21,126 bases of DNA, taken from contig JAIIAN010000031.1 in the NCBI GenBank assembly GCA_022717655.1, positions 1 to 21,126 of the forward strand, given 5' to 3'. This document shows positions 14,670 to 21,126 of this stretch, piece by piece. Each line of letters begins with the position of its first letter. Within the stretch, counting starts at the first letter, position 1. Below the pieces are notes generated by a model that was given only the letters and a program-made list of their open reading frames with translations, ran no database searches and was not told where the DNA came from. Origin of the DNA: Bacillota bacterium. Lineage in GTDB: Bacteria; Bacillota; Clostridia; Lachnospirales; Lachnospiraceae. The translations under genes were made by a program, and so were the position numbers.

Positions 14670-14703
14670 AAAAAGGAATCCCATCTTGCAGGATTCCTTT
14701 TTT
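14670..14703 (-). terminator. terminator between the two PBP genes
   Basis: Perfect 12-bp arms 14670-14681 and 14691-14702 around a 9-nt loop, ending on the minus strand in a U-run. It follows the upstream PBP stop at 14719 by 16 nt. Only 39 nt separate it from the next start codon. Confidence 0.88.
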
Positions 14704-14718
14704 GCTTAAATATTATAA

Positions 14719-16911
14719 TTATTCTCTCCCATCTTCTTCGTAAGTACTTTCGTCCTGATTTGAGGTATTTTCTTCATTCGAAGTGTCTCTTGAAATATCC
14801 TCTTCGTTAAACGTATCTTCAGAAGTATTTTCCTCATAGCCGACGTCCTCACTTGCTACGCCGTCACTTTCTTCATCATTGTATTCTTCTGTTGAACCAC
14901 TTTCGTCCTGTACCACTTCGATATCCTGGGCATTATCGGTTCCGGTTTCAGAGCCTTCTGTCTGTACAACCGGCTCATTTACCTCCACTTCGGAATCATC
15001 GAGTCTTAACACACCTTTGAAACCATCCCATAATTTTGTGATTTCTTCCGTTTCCTCATCTGGATAAATATTCATATAAGGAAGCACCTCGGCTAAAATT
15101 GCCTGTGCAATATACTGTGCATAAGAACTGTCCGCCTGTTCTTCTACATTTGGACGGTCTACTACAACGTAAATCACAACCTGCGGGATATCAAGAGGTG
15201 CAAATCCAATAAATGAAACCAGATAATCTTTTTCTTCTGTACTTAAAATCTCCGCAGTTCCGGTTTTACCACCCATACTGTAACCCTGAACTTTTGACTT
15301 TCCACTGGTTCCGTATTTGACACTCATTCCCATATATTCACGAACTTTTTCAGAAACATCAGAAGAGATTACCTGTTTTAAGACATTTCCTTCATTAGTT
15401 TTCAATACAGACCTATTTTCCTGTGATTTGATTTCTTTTACAACGTGCGGCTGATAATAAGTTCCACCATTGACAACCGCTGACATCGCTGAAATTTCCT
15501 GAATCATGGTACTTGTAAATCCCTGTCCAAATGTTGTAGATGCCAGTTCCATATCTTTCATCTGATTAAGGGAATAAATGGCTCCTGAACTTTCATTTGG
15601 CAGGTCAATTCCTGTTCGACTTCCAAAGTTAAACCGTGACTGATAGTCTATTAACAAAGCCGCTCCCATCTTTCGTCCGATTGCCATCATACCATCATTA
15701 CAGGAATTTTGGATCACTTCTCCAAGTGTTTCAGTCCCATGCGCCTCCGGGTAAATCGCACAACGAACATAATCATTTCCAATCTGCTCTCCACCATCAC
15801 AGACAAAGACATCATTATCACTGACTGCCCCAGATTCTAACGCCGCCGCAACAATAATCGGTTTGATAACGGAACCTAATTCATAGTTTGAGGAGACACA
15901 GAAATTTCTCCATAAATTGTCTAATCCCGTACTGACTTCCGCATCAGATAAATCTGTCCGGTCTGCATAAGTCGCTCTCGGGTCATTTAAATCAAAGGTA
16001 TTCTTTCCTGCCATTGCCAAAATTTCACCATTATTCGGATTTTCCACAATGACTCCGATATTTTCTGCTCCGTCTCCTTCATAAGCATTGTTTCTTAATT
16101 TTTCATTAAAGGCTGAAATATATTTTTCCACAATACTTTGAATATTGACATCAATCGTTGAAACCACGGTCTTTCCCTCTACTGCATCTACAATATTCTG
16201 GTCCATGATATCATCACTGTTTAAATAGCCGTATTTTTTTCCGTCTGTACCATTTAGAGTCGTATTATAATAGCCTTCAATTCCAAGACTTGCCGTATTA
16301 TTTGCAAACGTAAATCCTAAGACCGTACTTGCCAGTGCATGAAATGGATACTCTCTCTGATAATGCTCTTCAAACCAGACTCCTTTGACTCTGCTTCTGC
16401 GTTTGTACTCACTCTTTTTCAAGGTATCTTTATTATCCTCTGTAATTTCATTCATCTCAAGGAAATTTTTTCTTTCATCCATAGATACTGTTTTTAAGAT
16501 CTGATACTGTGAGCTTGCTGTTGATTCATCATCTAATTTCGCTTCCACAGCACTGCTGTCAATTCCAAGATATTCCGACAATGCCTCCACCGTTGGCTTG
16601 CGATACTTTTTATCTGAGTTTACCAGACTGCAGTCTAAGATTACATTATAGACTTTCACACTAGTCGCAAGGATATTGCCATTTCGATCCAGAATATCGC
16701 CCCTCTTAAATGGAACTGTCGTACTCTCGTACTGTTGTTGAGCCTGGGTCAATACCTGCCTTGTATATCTGTCACCGCTCTTCATACTAATATAGGTAAT
16801 CCGAAATATTAACGCAACTAAAGCCAGCAGAATTACGAACAGTAATCCCACCAGCTTCTTTCTCATTTTTTTTGTAAGTCTTTTTGTCACTTTTTTTTGT
16901 TGTCTTTTCAA
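14719..16911 (-). CDS. ftsI: class B penicillin-binding protein FtsI (division transpeptidase) with long acidic tail
   Basis: 730 aa with a basic N-terminus and one transmembrane helix (about 20-40). The extracellular part has the pedestal/dimer domain (RGDILDRNGNILA at 70-82, YPFHALASTVLGFTFANN) and the transpeptidase domain with S347-V-I-K350, S403-C-N405 and K549-T-G551. It cross-links septal peptidoglycan as partner of FtsW. After about residue 640 comes a roughly 90-residue tail rich in Glu, Asp, Ser and Thr with imperfect EENTSEDT-like repeats, unusual for FtsI and with no PASTA domain. The start is TTG at 16911, with AGGTGG just upstream. It follows ftsL by 25 nt and ends in a strong terminator. 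Confidence 0.93.
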   Translation of the reverse strand: MKRQQKKVTKRLTKKMRKKLVGLLFVILLALVALIFRITYISMKSGDRYTRQVLTQAQQQYESTTVPFKRGDILDRNGNILATSVKVYNVILDCSLVNSDKKYRKPTVEALSEYLGIDSSAVEAKLDDESTASSQYQILKTVSMDERKNFLEMNEITEDNKDTLKKSEYKRRSRVKGVWFEEHYQREYPFHALASTVLGFTFANNTASLGIEGYYNTTLNGTDGKKYGYLNSDDIMDQNIVDAVEGKTVVSTIDVNIQSIVEKYISAFNEKLRNNAYEGDGAENIGVIVENPNNGEILAMAGKNTFDLNDPRATYADRTDLSDAEVSTGLDNLWRNFCVSSNYELGSVIKPIIVAAALESGAVSDNDVFVCDGGEQIGNDYVRCAIYPEAHGTETLGEVIQNSCNDGMMAIGRKMGAALLIDYQSRFNFGSRTGIDLPNESSGAIYSLNQMKDMELASTTFGQGFTSTMIQEISAMSAVVNGGTYYQPHVVKEIKSQENRSVLKTNEGNVLKQVISSDVSEKVREYMGMSVKYGTSGKSKVQGYSMGGKTGTAEILSTEEKDYLVSFIGFAPLDIPQVVIYVVVDRPNVEEQADSSYAQYIAQAILAEVLPYMNIYPDEETEEITKLWDGFKGVLRLDDSEVEVNEPVVQTEGSETGTDNAQDIEVVQDESGSTEEYNDEESDGVASEDVGYEENTSEDTFNEEDISRDTSNEENTSNQDESTYEEDGRE

Positions 16912-16936
16912 ACTGCCACCTGCTCTGCCTTCGCTC

Positions 16937-17365
16937 TTACTCTTCCGGTACTTCCTGATACTGCCTTACATAGCCATCACCGTCCGGCGTATAATATTTA
17001 ATCTGGTCCTCGGTCGCATACTTCATACCAAATTCATTCAATGCTTTTTTCCGTATCGTTTCCAAGTCTACACTTGAAAGCACTTCGCTATAGTACGCAT
17101 CATTATCCGCCTTTAACTCACTATATTCTAATTTCTGAGAGGTCAGCCGGTTTTTCTGAATTGCCATCTCCGCTTTCAATTGAAGATAGTGTGTACTTGC
17201 CATTGTTACCATAATGCAACCTGCAAGTACACTGTATACAAATTTACGATTCAGCTTCGGCTTATATTTTTTCTGATTCCTGACTGACACTTTCTTCTTA
17301 TTCTTCTTTTGTTGGCTCTCATTTTCGCGGCGTGCAGTATTTCCATCTATCTTATATCTGCTCAT
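16937..17365 (-). CDS. ftsL: cell division protein FtsL
   Basis: A 142-aa bitopic protein: basic cytoplasmic N-terminus (about 1-41), one transmembrane segment (about 42-60), then a heptad-like coiled coil (about 63-98) and the conserved ending LETIRKKALNEFGMKYATEDQI, typical of FtsL/DivIC proteins. It pairs with DivIC and FtsQ to activate the FtsW-FtsI synthase. Sequence conservation in this family is low, so identification rests on topology, the ending motif and the position between rsmH and the FtsI gene. The ATG follows AAGGTGG. Gaps to both neighbours are about 25 nt, so it is cotranscribed with rsmH and ftsI. Confidence 0.85.
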   Translation of the reverse strand: MSRYKIDGNTARRENESQQKKNKKKVSVRNQKKYKPKLNRKFVYSVLAGCIMVTMASTHYLQLKAEMAIQKNRLTSQKLEYSELKADNDAYYSEVLSSVDLETIRKKALNEFGMKYATEDQIKYYTPDGDGYVRQYQEVPEE

Positions 17366-17388
17366 GATGCCACCTTATTATCTACTTT

Positions 17389-18333
17389 TTATTCCTGCCT
17401 GATACGTTCAAACACCCTCAATTTTGCACTCTTAGAACGGGTGTTTTCCTCTAATTCTTCCTCGGACGGAAGAATCGGTTTTCTGGTAATTACCTTTCCT
17501 TTTGGTTTCTTTCCACATACACATACTGGAAAGTCGGATGGACAGGTACAGGGATTCTCGTTCCTTCTGAAAATTGTCTTTACAATACGGTCCTCTAACG
17601 AATGGAATGTAATAATACAGATACGTCCCTCATCATTCAGCAGTTCTATCATATCATCTAATGAGTTCTTTAAGACTTCGAGTTCCTGATTCAGTTCAAT
17701 CCGGATTGCCTGAAATGTTTTCTTTGCCGGATGTCCTCCCGTTGCACGAATTTTCATCGGAATCGACTGTTTGATAATCTCTGTCAATTCTCCTGTCGTT
17801 TCAATTGGTTTTATAGTTCTCGCTGCACATATATGTTTTGCTATATTCTTAGCAAATTTATCTTCACCATAATCTCTGATTACACGGAATAATTCCTGTT
17901 CACTGTATTCATTGACAATATCTCTTGCGGTCCGGCTTCCTCTCTGGTCCATACGCATATCAAGAGGCACATCTTCCCGATAAGTAAATCCTCTTTCTGC
18001 GTTATCTAACTGATAAGAAGAAACTCCCAAATCAAGTATGATACCATCTACAGAAAAAATTCCTCTCTGGTTTAATTCTCTTTTCATGTTGCAATAATTG
18101 CTGCGTATAATTGTCACACGATCCTGAAATTCTTCTAACCGCCTGCTCGCAGCTTCTATTGCAGCCTCATCCTGATCTATACCGATTAAGCTCCCCTTGG
18201 TAGACAACTGACGACATACCTCGTAGGAATGTCCAGCTCCTCCCAACGTTCCGTCCACATAAATTCCATCTGGTTTAATGTTCAAATTCTCAATTGTTTC
18301 GTTTAACAAGACGGATTTGTGTTTAAATTCCAT
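17389..18333 (-). CDS. rsmH: 16S rRNA (cytosine-1402-N4)-methyltransferase RsmH (MraW)
   Basis: A 314-aa SAM-dependent enzyme that methylates N4 of C1402 in 16S rRNA. Seen: MEFKHKSVLLNETIE at the N terminus, the SAM-binding DGTLGGAGHS, GIDQDEAAIE, the LDLGVSSYQLDNAERGFTY signature, PLDMRMD, and HSLEDRIVK near the C terminus. The start at 18333 is chosen since AGGAGG lies 9 nt upstream and the resulting length and N terminus fit the family. The open frame continues 29 codons further up to an ATG with no good RBS. It is the first gene of the division cluster here; mraZ, which normally precedes it, is absent. Confidence 0.96.
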   Translation of the reverse strand: MEFKHKSVLLNETIENLNIKPDGIYVDGTLGGAGHSYEVCRQLSTKGSLIGIDQDEAAIEAASRRLEEFQDRVTIIRSNYCNMKRELNQRGIFSVDGIILDLGVSSYQLDNAERGFTYREDVPLDMRMDQRGSRTARDIVNEYSEQELFRVIRDYGEDKFAKNIAKHICAARTIKPIETTGELTEIIKQSIPMKIRATGGHPAKKTFQAIRIELNQELEVLKNSLDDMIELLNDEGRICIITFHSLEDRIVKTIFRRNENPCTCPSDFPVCVCGKKPKGKVITRKPILPSEEELEENTRSKSAKLRVFERIRQE

Positions 18334-18719
18334 TCTCCTGACCCTCCTGTCATTCATTTGCAATTCGGGCGAGGTTTTCAGACGGTATTCTTGTAAATTT
18401 AGACCCGCAAACTCCCGCATCCTTGCCGGTGCGAGAATTCTCCCCTGCTTGTCCGGTTCACTTTCTGCCTGCTCTGAAACGAAGAAACGTGAGAAGATTC
18501 TTGCATTTTATCAAAAAGTGGTAACTTACTCTGTTTTTTTCTGGTGAAAAAATACTGTTCTTTCTTTTGTATCTCATAATGGAAATCAATCGAACTTCTG
18601 CCATAAGTCCGCTATTACCGCCATTTTCACCACATCTTACCACTTACAAAGCCATTCTATACTACCACTGTAAAAAAAGCAAGGGGAACATATATTCCCC
18701 TTATATTTGAATTTTCTCG
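18334..18719 (-). other. rsmH leader/promoter region without a gene; mraZ missing
   Basis: Nearly 390 bp (457 bp to the next gene) with no convincing gene. Minus strand shows a candidate -10 TATAGA (18656-18661) with a weak TTGCTT -35 (18677-18682, 15-bp spacer). Around and below it are GTGG-type repeats: GTGGTA at 18663-18668 and 18638-18643, GTGGTG at 18628-18633 and TGGCGG at 18618-18623. These resemble MraZ-type operator repeats. A GAGAATTCTC palindrome (18433-18442) lies nearer rsmH. No MraZ-like protein could be translated from either strand. Confidence 0.5.
18672..18702 (-). terminator. second of two tandem terminators before the rsmH leader
   Basis: Perfect 8-bp stem AAGGGGAA/TTCCCCTT (18681-18688, 18695-18702) with a 6-nt loop. 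It is followed on the minus strand by GC and seven Us. With the hairpin at 18720-18755 it insulates the dcw cluster from ychF-lgt transcription. Confidence 0.8.
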
Positions 18720-18755
18720 AAAAATGCCGCAATATCAAAAGATTTGCGGCATTTT
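18720..18755 (-). terminator. terminator after the Spo0E-like gene
   Basis: Perfect 12-bp arms at 18721-18732 and 18744-18755, 11-nt loop, with U-runs in both directions (longer on the minus strand). It lies 35 bp after the stop of the small Spo0E-like gene and closes the ychF-lgt operon. Confidence 0.87.
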
Positions 18756-18790
18756 AGTTCTTCTCCCCGTCCAATTTTCGAACAGCTGTT

Positions 18791-18940
18791 TTATTCTTTT
18801 GTATTTAAATATTCTTCAATCAGTTTATCTAATTTTACACTGATTTTCAGAATCTTATCCGCACCCTGTTTCTCGGTTATAATCTTGTTTAAGCATTTTC
18901 TTGTGTCCTCAATTTGTATCTTTAAAGTTTCTTTTGTCAT
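18791..18940 (-). CDS. small Spo0E-like regulator (candidate Spo0A aspartyl-phosphatase)
   Basis: A 49-aa protein whose start lies inside the 3' end of lgt (32-nt overlap, different frame). It has its own GGGAG site 7 nt before the ATG and a terminator right after. Seen: two predicted amphipathic helices, IEDTRKCLNKIITEK and ILKISVKLDKLIEEYLN, with the helical-hairpin layout of the Spo0E family. The SVKLD at 34-38 corresponds to the family SQELD motif with Gln-Glu replaced by Val-Lys, so phosphatase activity may be reduced or altered. Spo0E-type proteins remove phosphate from Spo0A~P and so restrain sporulation (established for Bacillus). The overlap suggests translational coupling to lgt. 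The family call rests on the motif and length only. Confidence 0.75.
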   Translation of the reverse strand: MTKETLKIQIEDTRKCLNKIITEKQGADKILKISVKLDKLIEEYLNTKE

Positions 18941-19799
18941 AATGACACTCCCTGTTCTTTCTTCTTTTACAAATAATCACTGAAAGTGAAACAATAACCA
19001 GTACTGCTGAAAGCAGCTGGGAAACCGGTACATGGATTCCCGACAAAAGCAGCTGGTCTGTACGCAGACTCTCTATCCAGAAACGACCACTTCCATATCC
19101 CGCAAGATAACAGAAGAAAAGTTCGCCCTCGAATTTTTTTCGCTTCCGAAACCAGAATAGAAACAGAAGAACCATAAGATTCCAAAGTCCTTCATATAGA
19201 AAAGTCGGATGTACCTGAATATAGTCCACTCCACTGATCGTTACTACATGGTTCCACATAGCGGAAGTAATTTCATTTTCGCGCACTGCGGATACCGGAA
19301 GCTGCATTGCCAGAAGATTATTGGTATATTCTCCAAATGCTTCACGGTTAAAGAAATTCCCCCACCGTCCGATAATCTGTCCTGCTGCCAGTCCCATACA
19401 TACAGTATCTGCAATTTGTAAGAATTTCATTTTTTTTATTTTAGAATAAATAAAAACCGTAATAACTCCGACTATAATTCCTCCATAAATTGCAAGACCG
19501 CCATTTCTGATATTTAAAATTTCGCCCAGATTATCCTTATAATTATCCCATGAAAAAATGACATAGTATATTCTTGCTCCAAGAACTGAAGTAAGCATGG
19601 TAAGCATCAGTAAATCCAAATAGGTATCCTGATTTTGTCCGGTACGTTTTGCCTCATGCAGAGCAATGGAAATTCCCACAATCATTGCGATTGCAATTGT
19701 AATTCCATAATATGCAATATCAAATCCAAAGACTGATATCGTTTTTCCTACATTCGGCAGATAAATACCCAAATGTGGGAAACGAATGGACATATCCAT
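18909..19799 (-). CDS. lgt: prolipoprotein diacylglyceryl transferase Lgt
   Basis: A 296-aa polytopic membrane enzyme that transfers diacylglycerol from phosphatidylglycerol to the lipobox Cys of prolipoproteins. Seen: about seven hydrophobic segments, GARIYYV (74-80), IRNGGLAIYGG (97-107), the Lgt signature GRWGNFFNREAFG (144-156), HPTFLYEGLWN and GSGRFWIESLRTD near the C terminus. Where many Lgt proteins have HGG-H, this has NGG-Y. The start at 19799 is preceded by AAGGAGG at 9 nt; a nearer ATG is out of frame. It follows ychF by 14 nt, and its last 32 nt also encode the beginning of the Spo0E-like protein. Confidence 0.95.
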   Translation of the reverse strand: MDMSIRFPHLGIYLPNVGKTISVFGFDIAYYGITIAIAMIVGISIALHEAKRTGQNQDTYLDLLMLTMLTSVLGARIYYVIFSWDNYKDNLGEILNIRNGGLAIYGGIIVGVITVFIYSKIKKMKFLQIADTVCMGLAAGQIIGRWGNFFNREAFGEYTNNLLAMQLPVSAVRENEITSAMWNHVVTISGVDYIQVHPTFLYEGLWNLMVLLFLFWFRKRKKFEGELFFCYLAGYGSGRFWIESLRTDQLLLSGIHVPVSQLLSAVLVIVSLSVIICKRRKNRECHYDKRNFKDTN

Positions 19800-19813
19800 A
19801 TCATTTTTCCTCC

Positions 19814-20911
19814 TTATACATTAAAGCGGAATAAGATTACGTCGCCATCCTGTACCACATACTCTTTTCCTTCCATGCGCACAAGTCCTTTTTCTCTTGC
19901 GCCCGCATAAGAACCACAATCCAGTAAATCCTGATAATTTACAACTTCTGCTTTAATAAATCCTCGTTCAAAATCGGTATGTATTTTTCCGGCAGCCTGT
20001 GGAGCTTTTGTTCCCACTTTAATGGTCCATGCTCTTGTTTCATCTTCTCCTGAAGTTAAAAAGCTTAACAGACCAAGCAGACGATAACTTGCTACAATCA
20101 GTTTTTCCAATCCGGATTTTTCAATTCCCAAATCCTCTAAAAATTCTTTTTTCTCATCATCATCTAATTCTGCGATTTCCTGCTCAATCTGTGCACAAAG
20201 TGCAAACACTTCGCTGCCTGTCTCTTTTGCATATTCTCTTACTTTCTGTACATGTGGATTAGAAACGGCATCATCTGCCAAATCTTCTTCTGAAACATTT
20301 GCTGCATAGATGACCGGCTTTCCTGTCAGCAGGTTGTATCCTTTTAACAGTACCTCTTCGTCTTCATTTTCCGGTTCAAATACAGATGCCGGTTTTCCTT
20401 CTTCCAGAGTTTCTTTTAATCTCTTTAATAATTCCAGTTCTTTTGCTGCTTCTTTATCCATACGTGCAGTTTTTGTTGTCTTTGCAATTCTTCTGTCAAG
20501 AATCTCAATATCTGAGAAAATCAGCTCCAGATTAATGGTTTCAATATCACGAAGCGGGTCAATACTTCCGTCTACATGTACAACATTTTCGTCTTCAAAA
20601 CAACGTACTACATGAACGATTGCATCAACTTCTCTGATATTTGCAAGAAACTGGTTTCCAAGCCCCTCTCCTTTTGAAGCACCCTTAACCAGACCTGCAA
20701 TATCAACGAATTCAATGACTGCCGGTGTTACTTTCTTGGAATGATAAAAATCTCCAAGCAATTTCAGACGTTCATCTGGTACCGTTACAATTCCCACATT
20801 CGGGTCAATTGTACAAAACGGGTAGTTCGCAGACTCTGCGCCTGCCTTCGTTAAAGAATTAAAAAGGGTACTTTTACCAACATTTGGCAATCCCACAATT
20901 CCTAATTTCAT
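19814..20911 (-). CDS. ychF: redox-regulated ATPase YchF (Obg-like)
   Basis: A 365-aa P-loop NTPase of the Obg family that binds ribosomes and prefers ATP over GTP. Seen: GLPNVGKST P-loop (7-15), DIAGLVKGASKGEGLGNQFL switch II, the altered base-specificity motif NVSE in place of NKxD (the known reason for ATP preference), a long coiled-coil insert (about 145-185), and a C-terminal TGS domain (AWTIKVGTKAPQAAGKIHTDF, GSYAGAREKG). The ATG has an excellent GGAGGAG site 9 nt upstream. First gene of an operon with lgt and the small Spo0E-like gene, with a promoter about 105 bp upstream. Confidence 0.97.
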   Translation of the reverse strand: MKLGIVGLPNVGKSTLFNSLTKAGAESANYPFCTIDPNVGIVTVPDERLKLLGDFYHSKKVTPAVIEFVDIAGLVKGASKGEGLGNQFLANIREVDAIVHVVRCFEDENVVHVDGSIDPLRDIETINLELIFSDIEILDRRIAKTTKTARMDKEAAKELELLKRLKETLEEGKPASVFEPENEDEEVLLKGYNLLTGKPVIYAANVSEEDLADDAVSNPHVQKVREYAKETGSEVFALCAQIEQEIAELDDDEKKEFLEDLGIEKSGLEKLIVASYRLLGLLSFLTSGEDETRAWTIKVGTKAPQAAGKIHTDFERGFIKAEVVNYQDLLDCGSYAGAREKGLVRMEGKEYVVQDGDVILFRFNV

Positions 20912-20992
20912 TTCTTGTATCTCCTCCTTAGATATCCTTTTATTTTATCTATTTTATCCTCTGTAACAACAGGAACATCCTTGATTCTTTTT

Positions 20993-21037
20993 TAAGAGTC
21001 CTAAGATTCATTTTATACTATAGCATAATGAGTCTTA
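20993..21037. repeat. TAAGANTC repeats around the ychF promoter
   Basis: Three copies of TAAGA(G/T/C)TC: 20993-21000 and 21002-21009 on plus, and 21030-21037 inverted. The last two form an 11-bp inverted repeat with one mismatch and a 14-bp spacer that contains the -10. This is a candidate operator; the regulator is unknown. Confidence 0.45.
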
Positions 21038-21045
21038 AAAGTAAA
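21017..21045 (-). promoter_or_regulatory. ychF operon promoter
   Basis: Minus strand TTTACT (21040-21045), 17-bp spacer, TATAGT (21017-21022). Predicted RNA start is near 21010, giving a leader of about 100 nt before ychF. Confidence 0.6.
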
Positions 21046-21126
21046 TTATTAGATTGCAAGAAGTCTCACTTAAACGCTCTCAACCAATTCCGTATGAGAG
21101 TACTGGCAAAATATTTTCATATACAG

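Noticed and set aside
14631..14684. 18-codon N-terminal extension of the second PBP
   Set aside because: Its ATG lies in the loop of the preceding terminator hairpin, and the usual basic-then-hydrophobic PBP N-terminus begins at 14630.
18334..18420. 29-codon N-terminal extension of RsmH
   Set aside because: The AGGAGG nearest the family-typical MEFKHKSVLLNE start supports 18333, and the extension has no RBS at proper distance.
18458..18643. 61-codon minus-strand frame in the rsmH leader (MAEVRLISIMRYKRK-like)
   Set aside because: GTG start overlaps the GTGG repeats, no clear RBS for either start, very basic composition, and no resemblance to MraZ or another family.
21070..21126. Short minus-strand reading frames at the right edge (ending VYENILPVLSYGIG or CQYSHTELVESV)
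   Set aside because: Either could be the C-terminus of the gene upstream of ychF, but 15-19 codons with no recognisable motif cannot be told from chance.

Overview
The window reads as chromosomal DNA of a low-to-mid GC, spore-forming member of the Clostridia, most likely a Lachnospiraceae gut anaerobe. The reasons are the pairing of a division/cell-wall (dcw) cluster with spoIIGA-sigE, the protein sequences themselves, strong AGGAGG ribosome binding sites, frequent TTG/GTG starts, and Spo0A boxes. No phage, transposon, CRISPR array, rRNA or tRNA was seen.

Layout, from right to left because most genes lie on the minus strand: ychF - lgt - a 49-codon Spo0E-like gene overlapping the end of lgt - two tandem terminators - a 457-bp gene-free leader - rsmH - ftsL - class B PBP (FtsI) - terminator - second class B PBP (SpoVD/FtsI-like) - mraY - murD - ftsW - murA - ftsQ/divIB - ftsZ - terminator - moaC. 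These genes build septal peptidoglycan: MraY, MurD and MurA make precursor, FtsW and the PBPs polymerise and cross-link it, and FtsL, FtsQ and FtsZ form the divisome. mraZ, murE, murF, murG, murC, murB and ftsA are not in the window.

Left of moaC, aroE (YdiB-like shikimate/quinate dehydrogenase) is on the plus strand and diverges from spoIIGA-sigE on the minus strand. The 383-bp region between them is the most interesting part. It holds several perfect Spo0A boxes in 10- and 11-bp phase, a spoIIG-type promoter (TTGACA, 22-bp spacer, TATAAT), and an almost perfect 34-bp-arm palindrome. That palindrome contains both the promoter -10 element and the presumed spoIIGA ribosome binding site. RNA started at this promoter should leave the binding site free, while read-through RNA from upstream minus-strand genes should fold it into a hairpin. 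I propose this as a safeguard against mistimed pro-sigma-E synthesis.

The left end is a KDG catabolic locus: a plus-strand IclR/KdgR-like regulator divergent from eda (KDPG aldolase), then a truncated kdgK. The eda-iclR gap has a full-consensus promoter for eda, overlapping GTTTCA/TGGAAC half-sites in the eda leader, and a perfect 12-bp-arm dyad that fills the iclR promoter spacer.

All calls come from reading the sequence and from recalled family motifs. No database search, folding or expression data were available.
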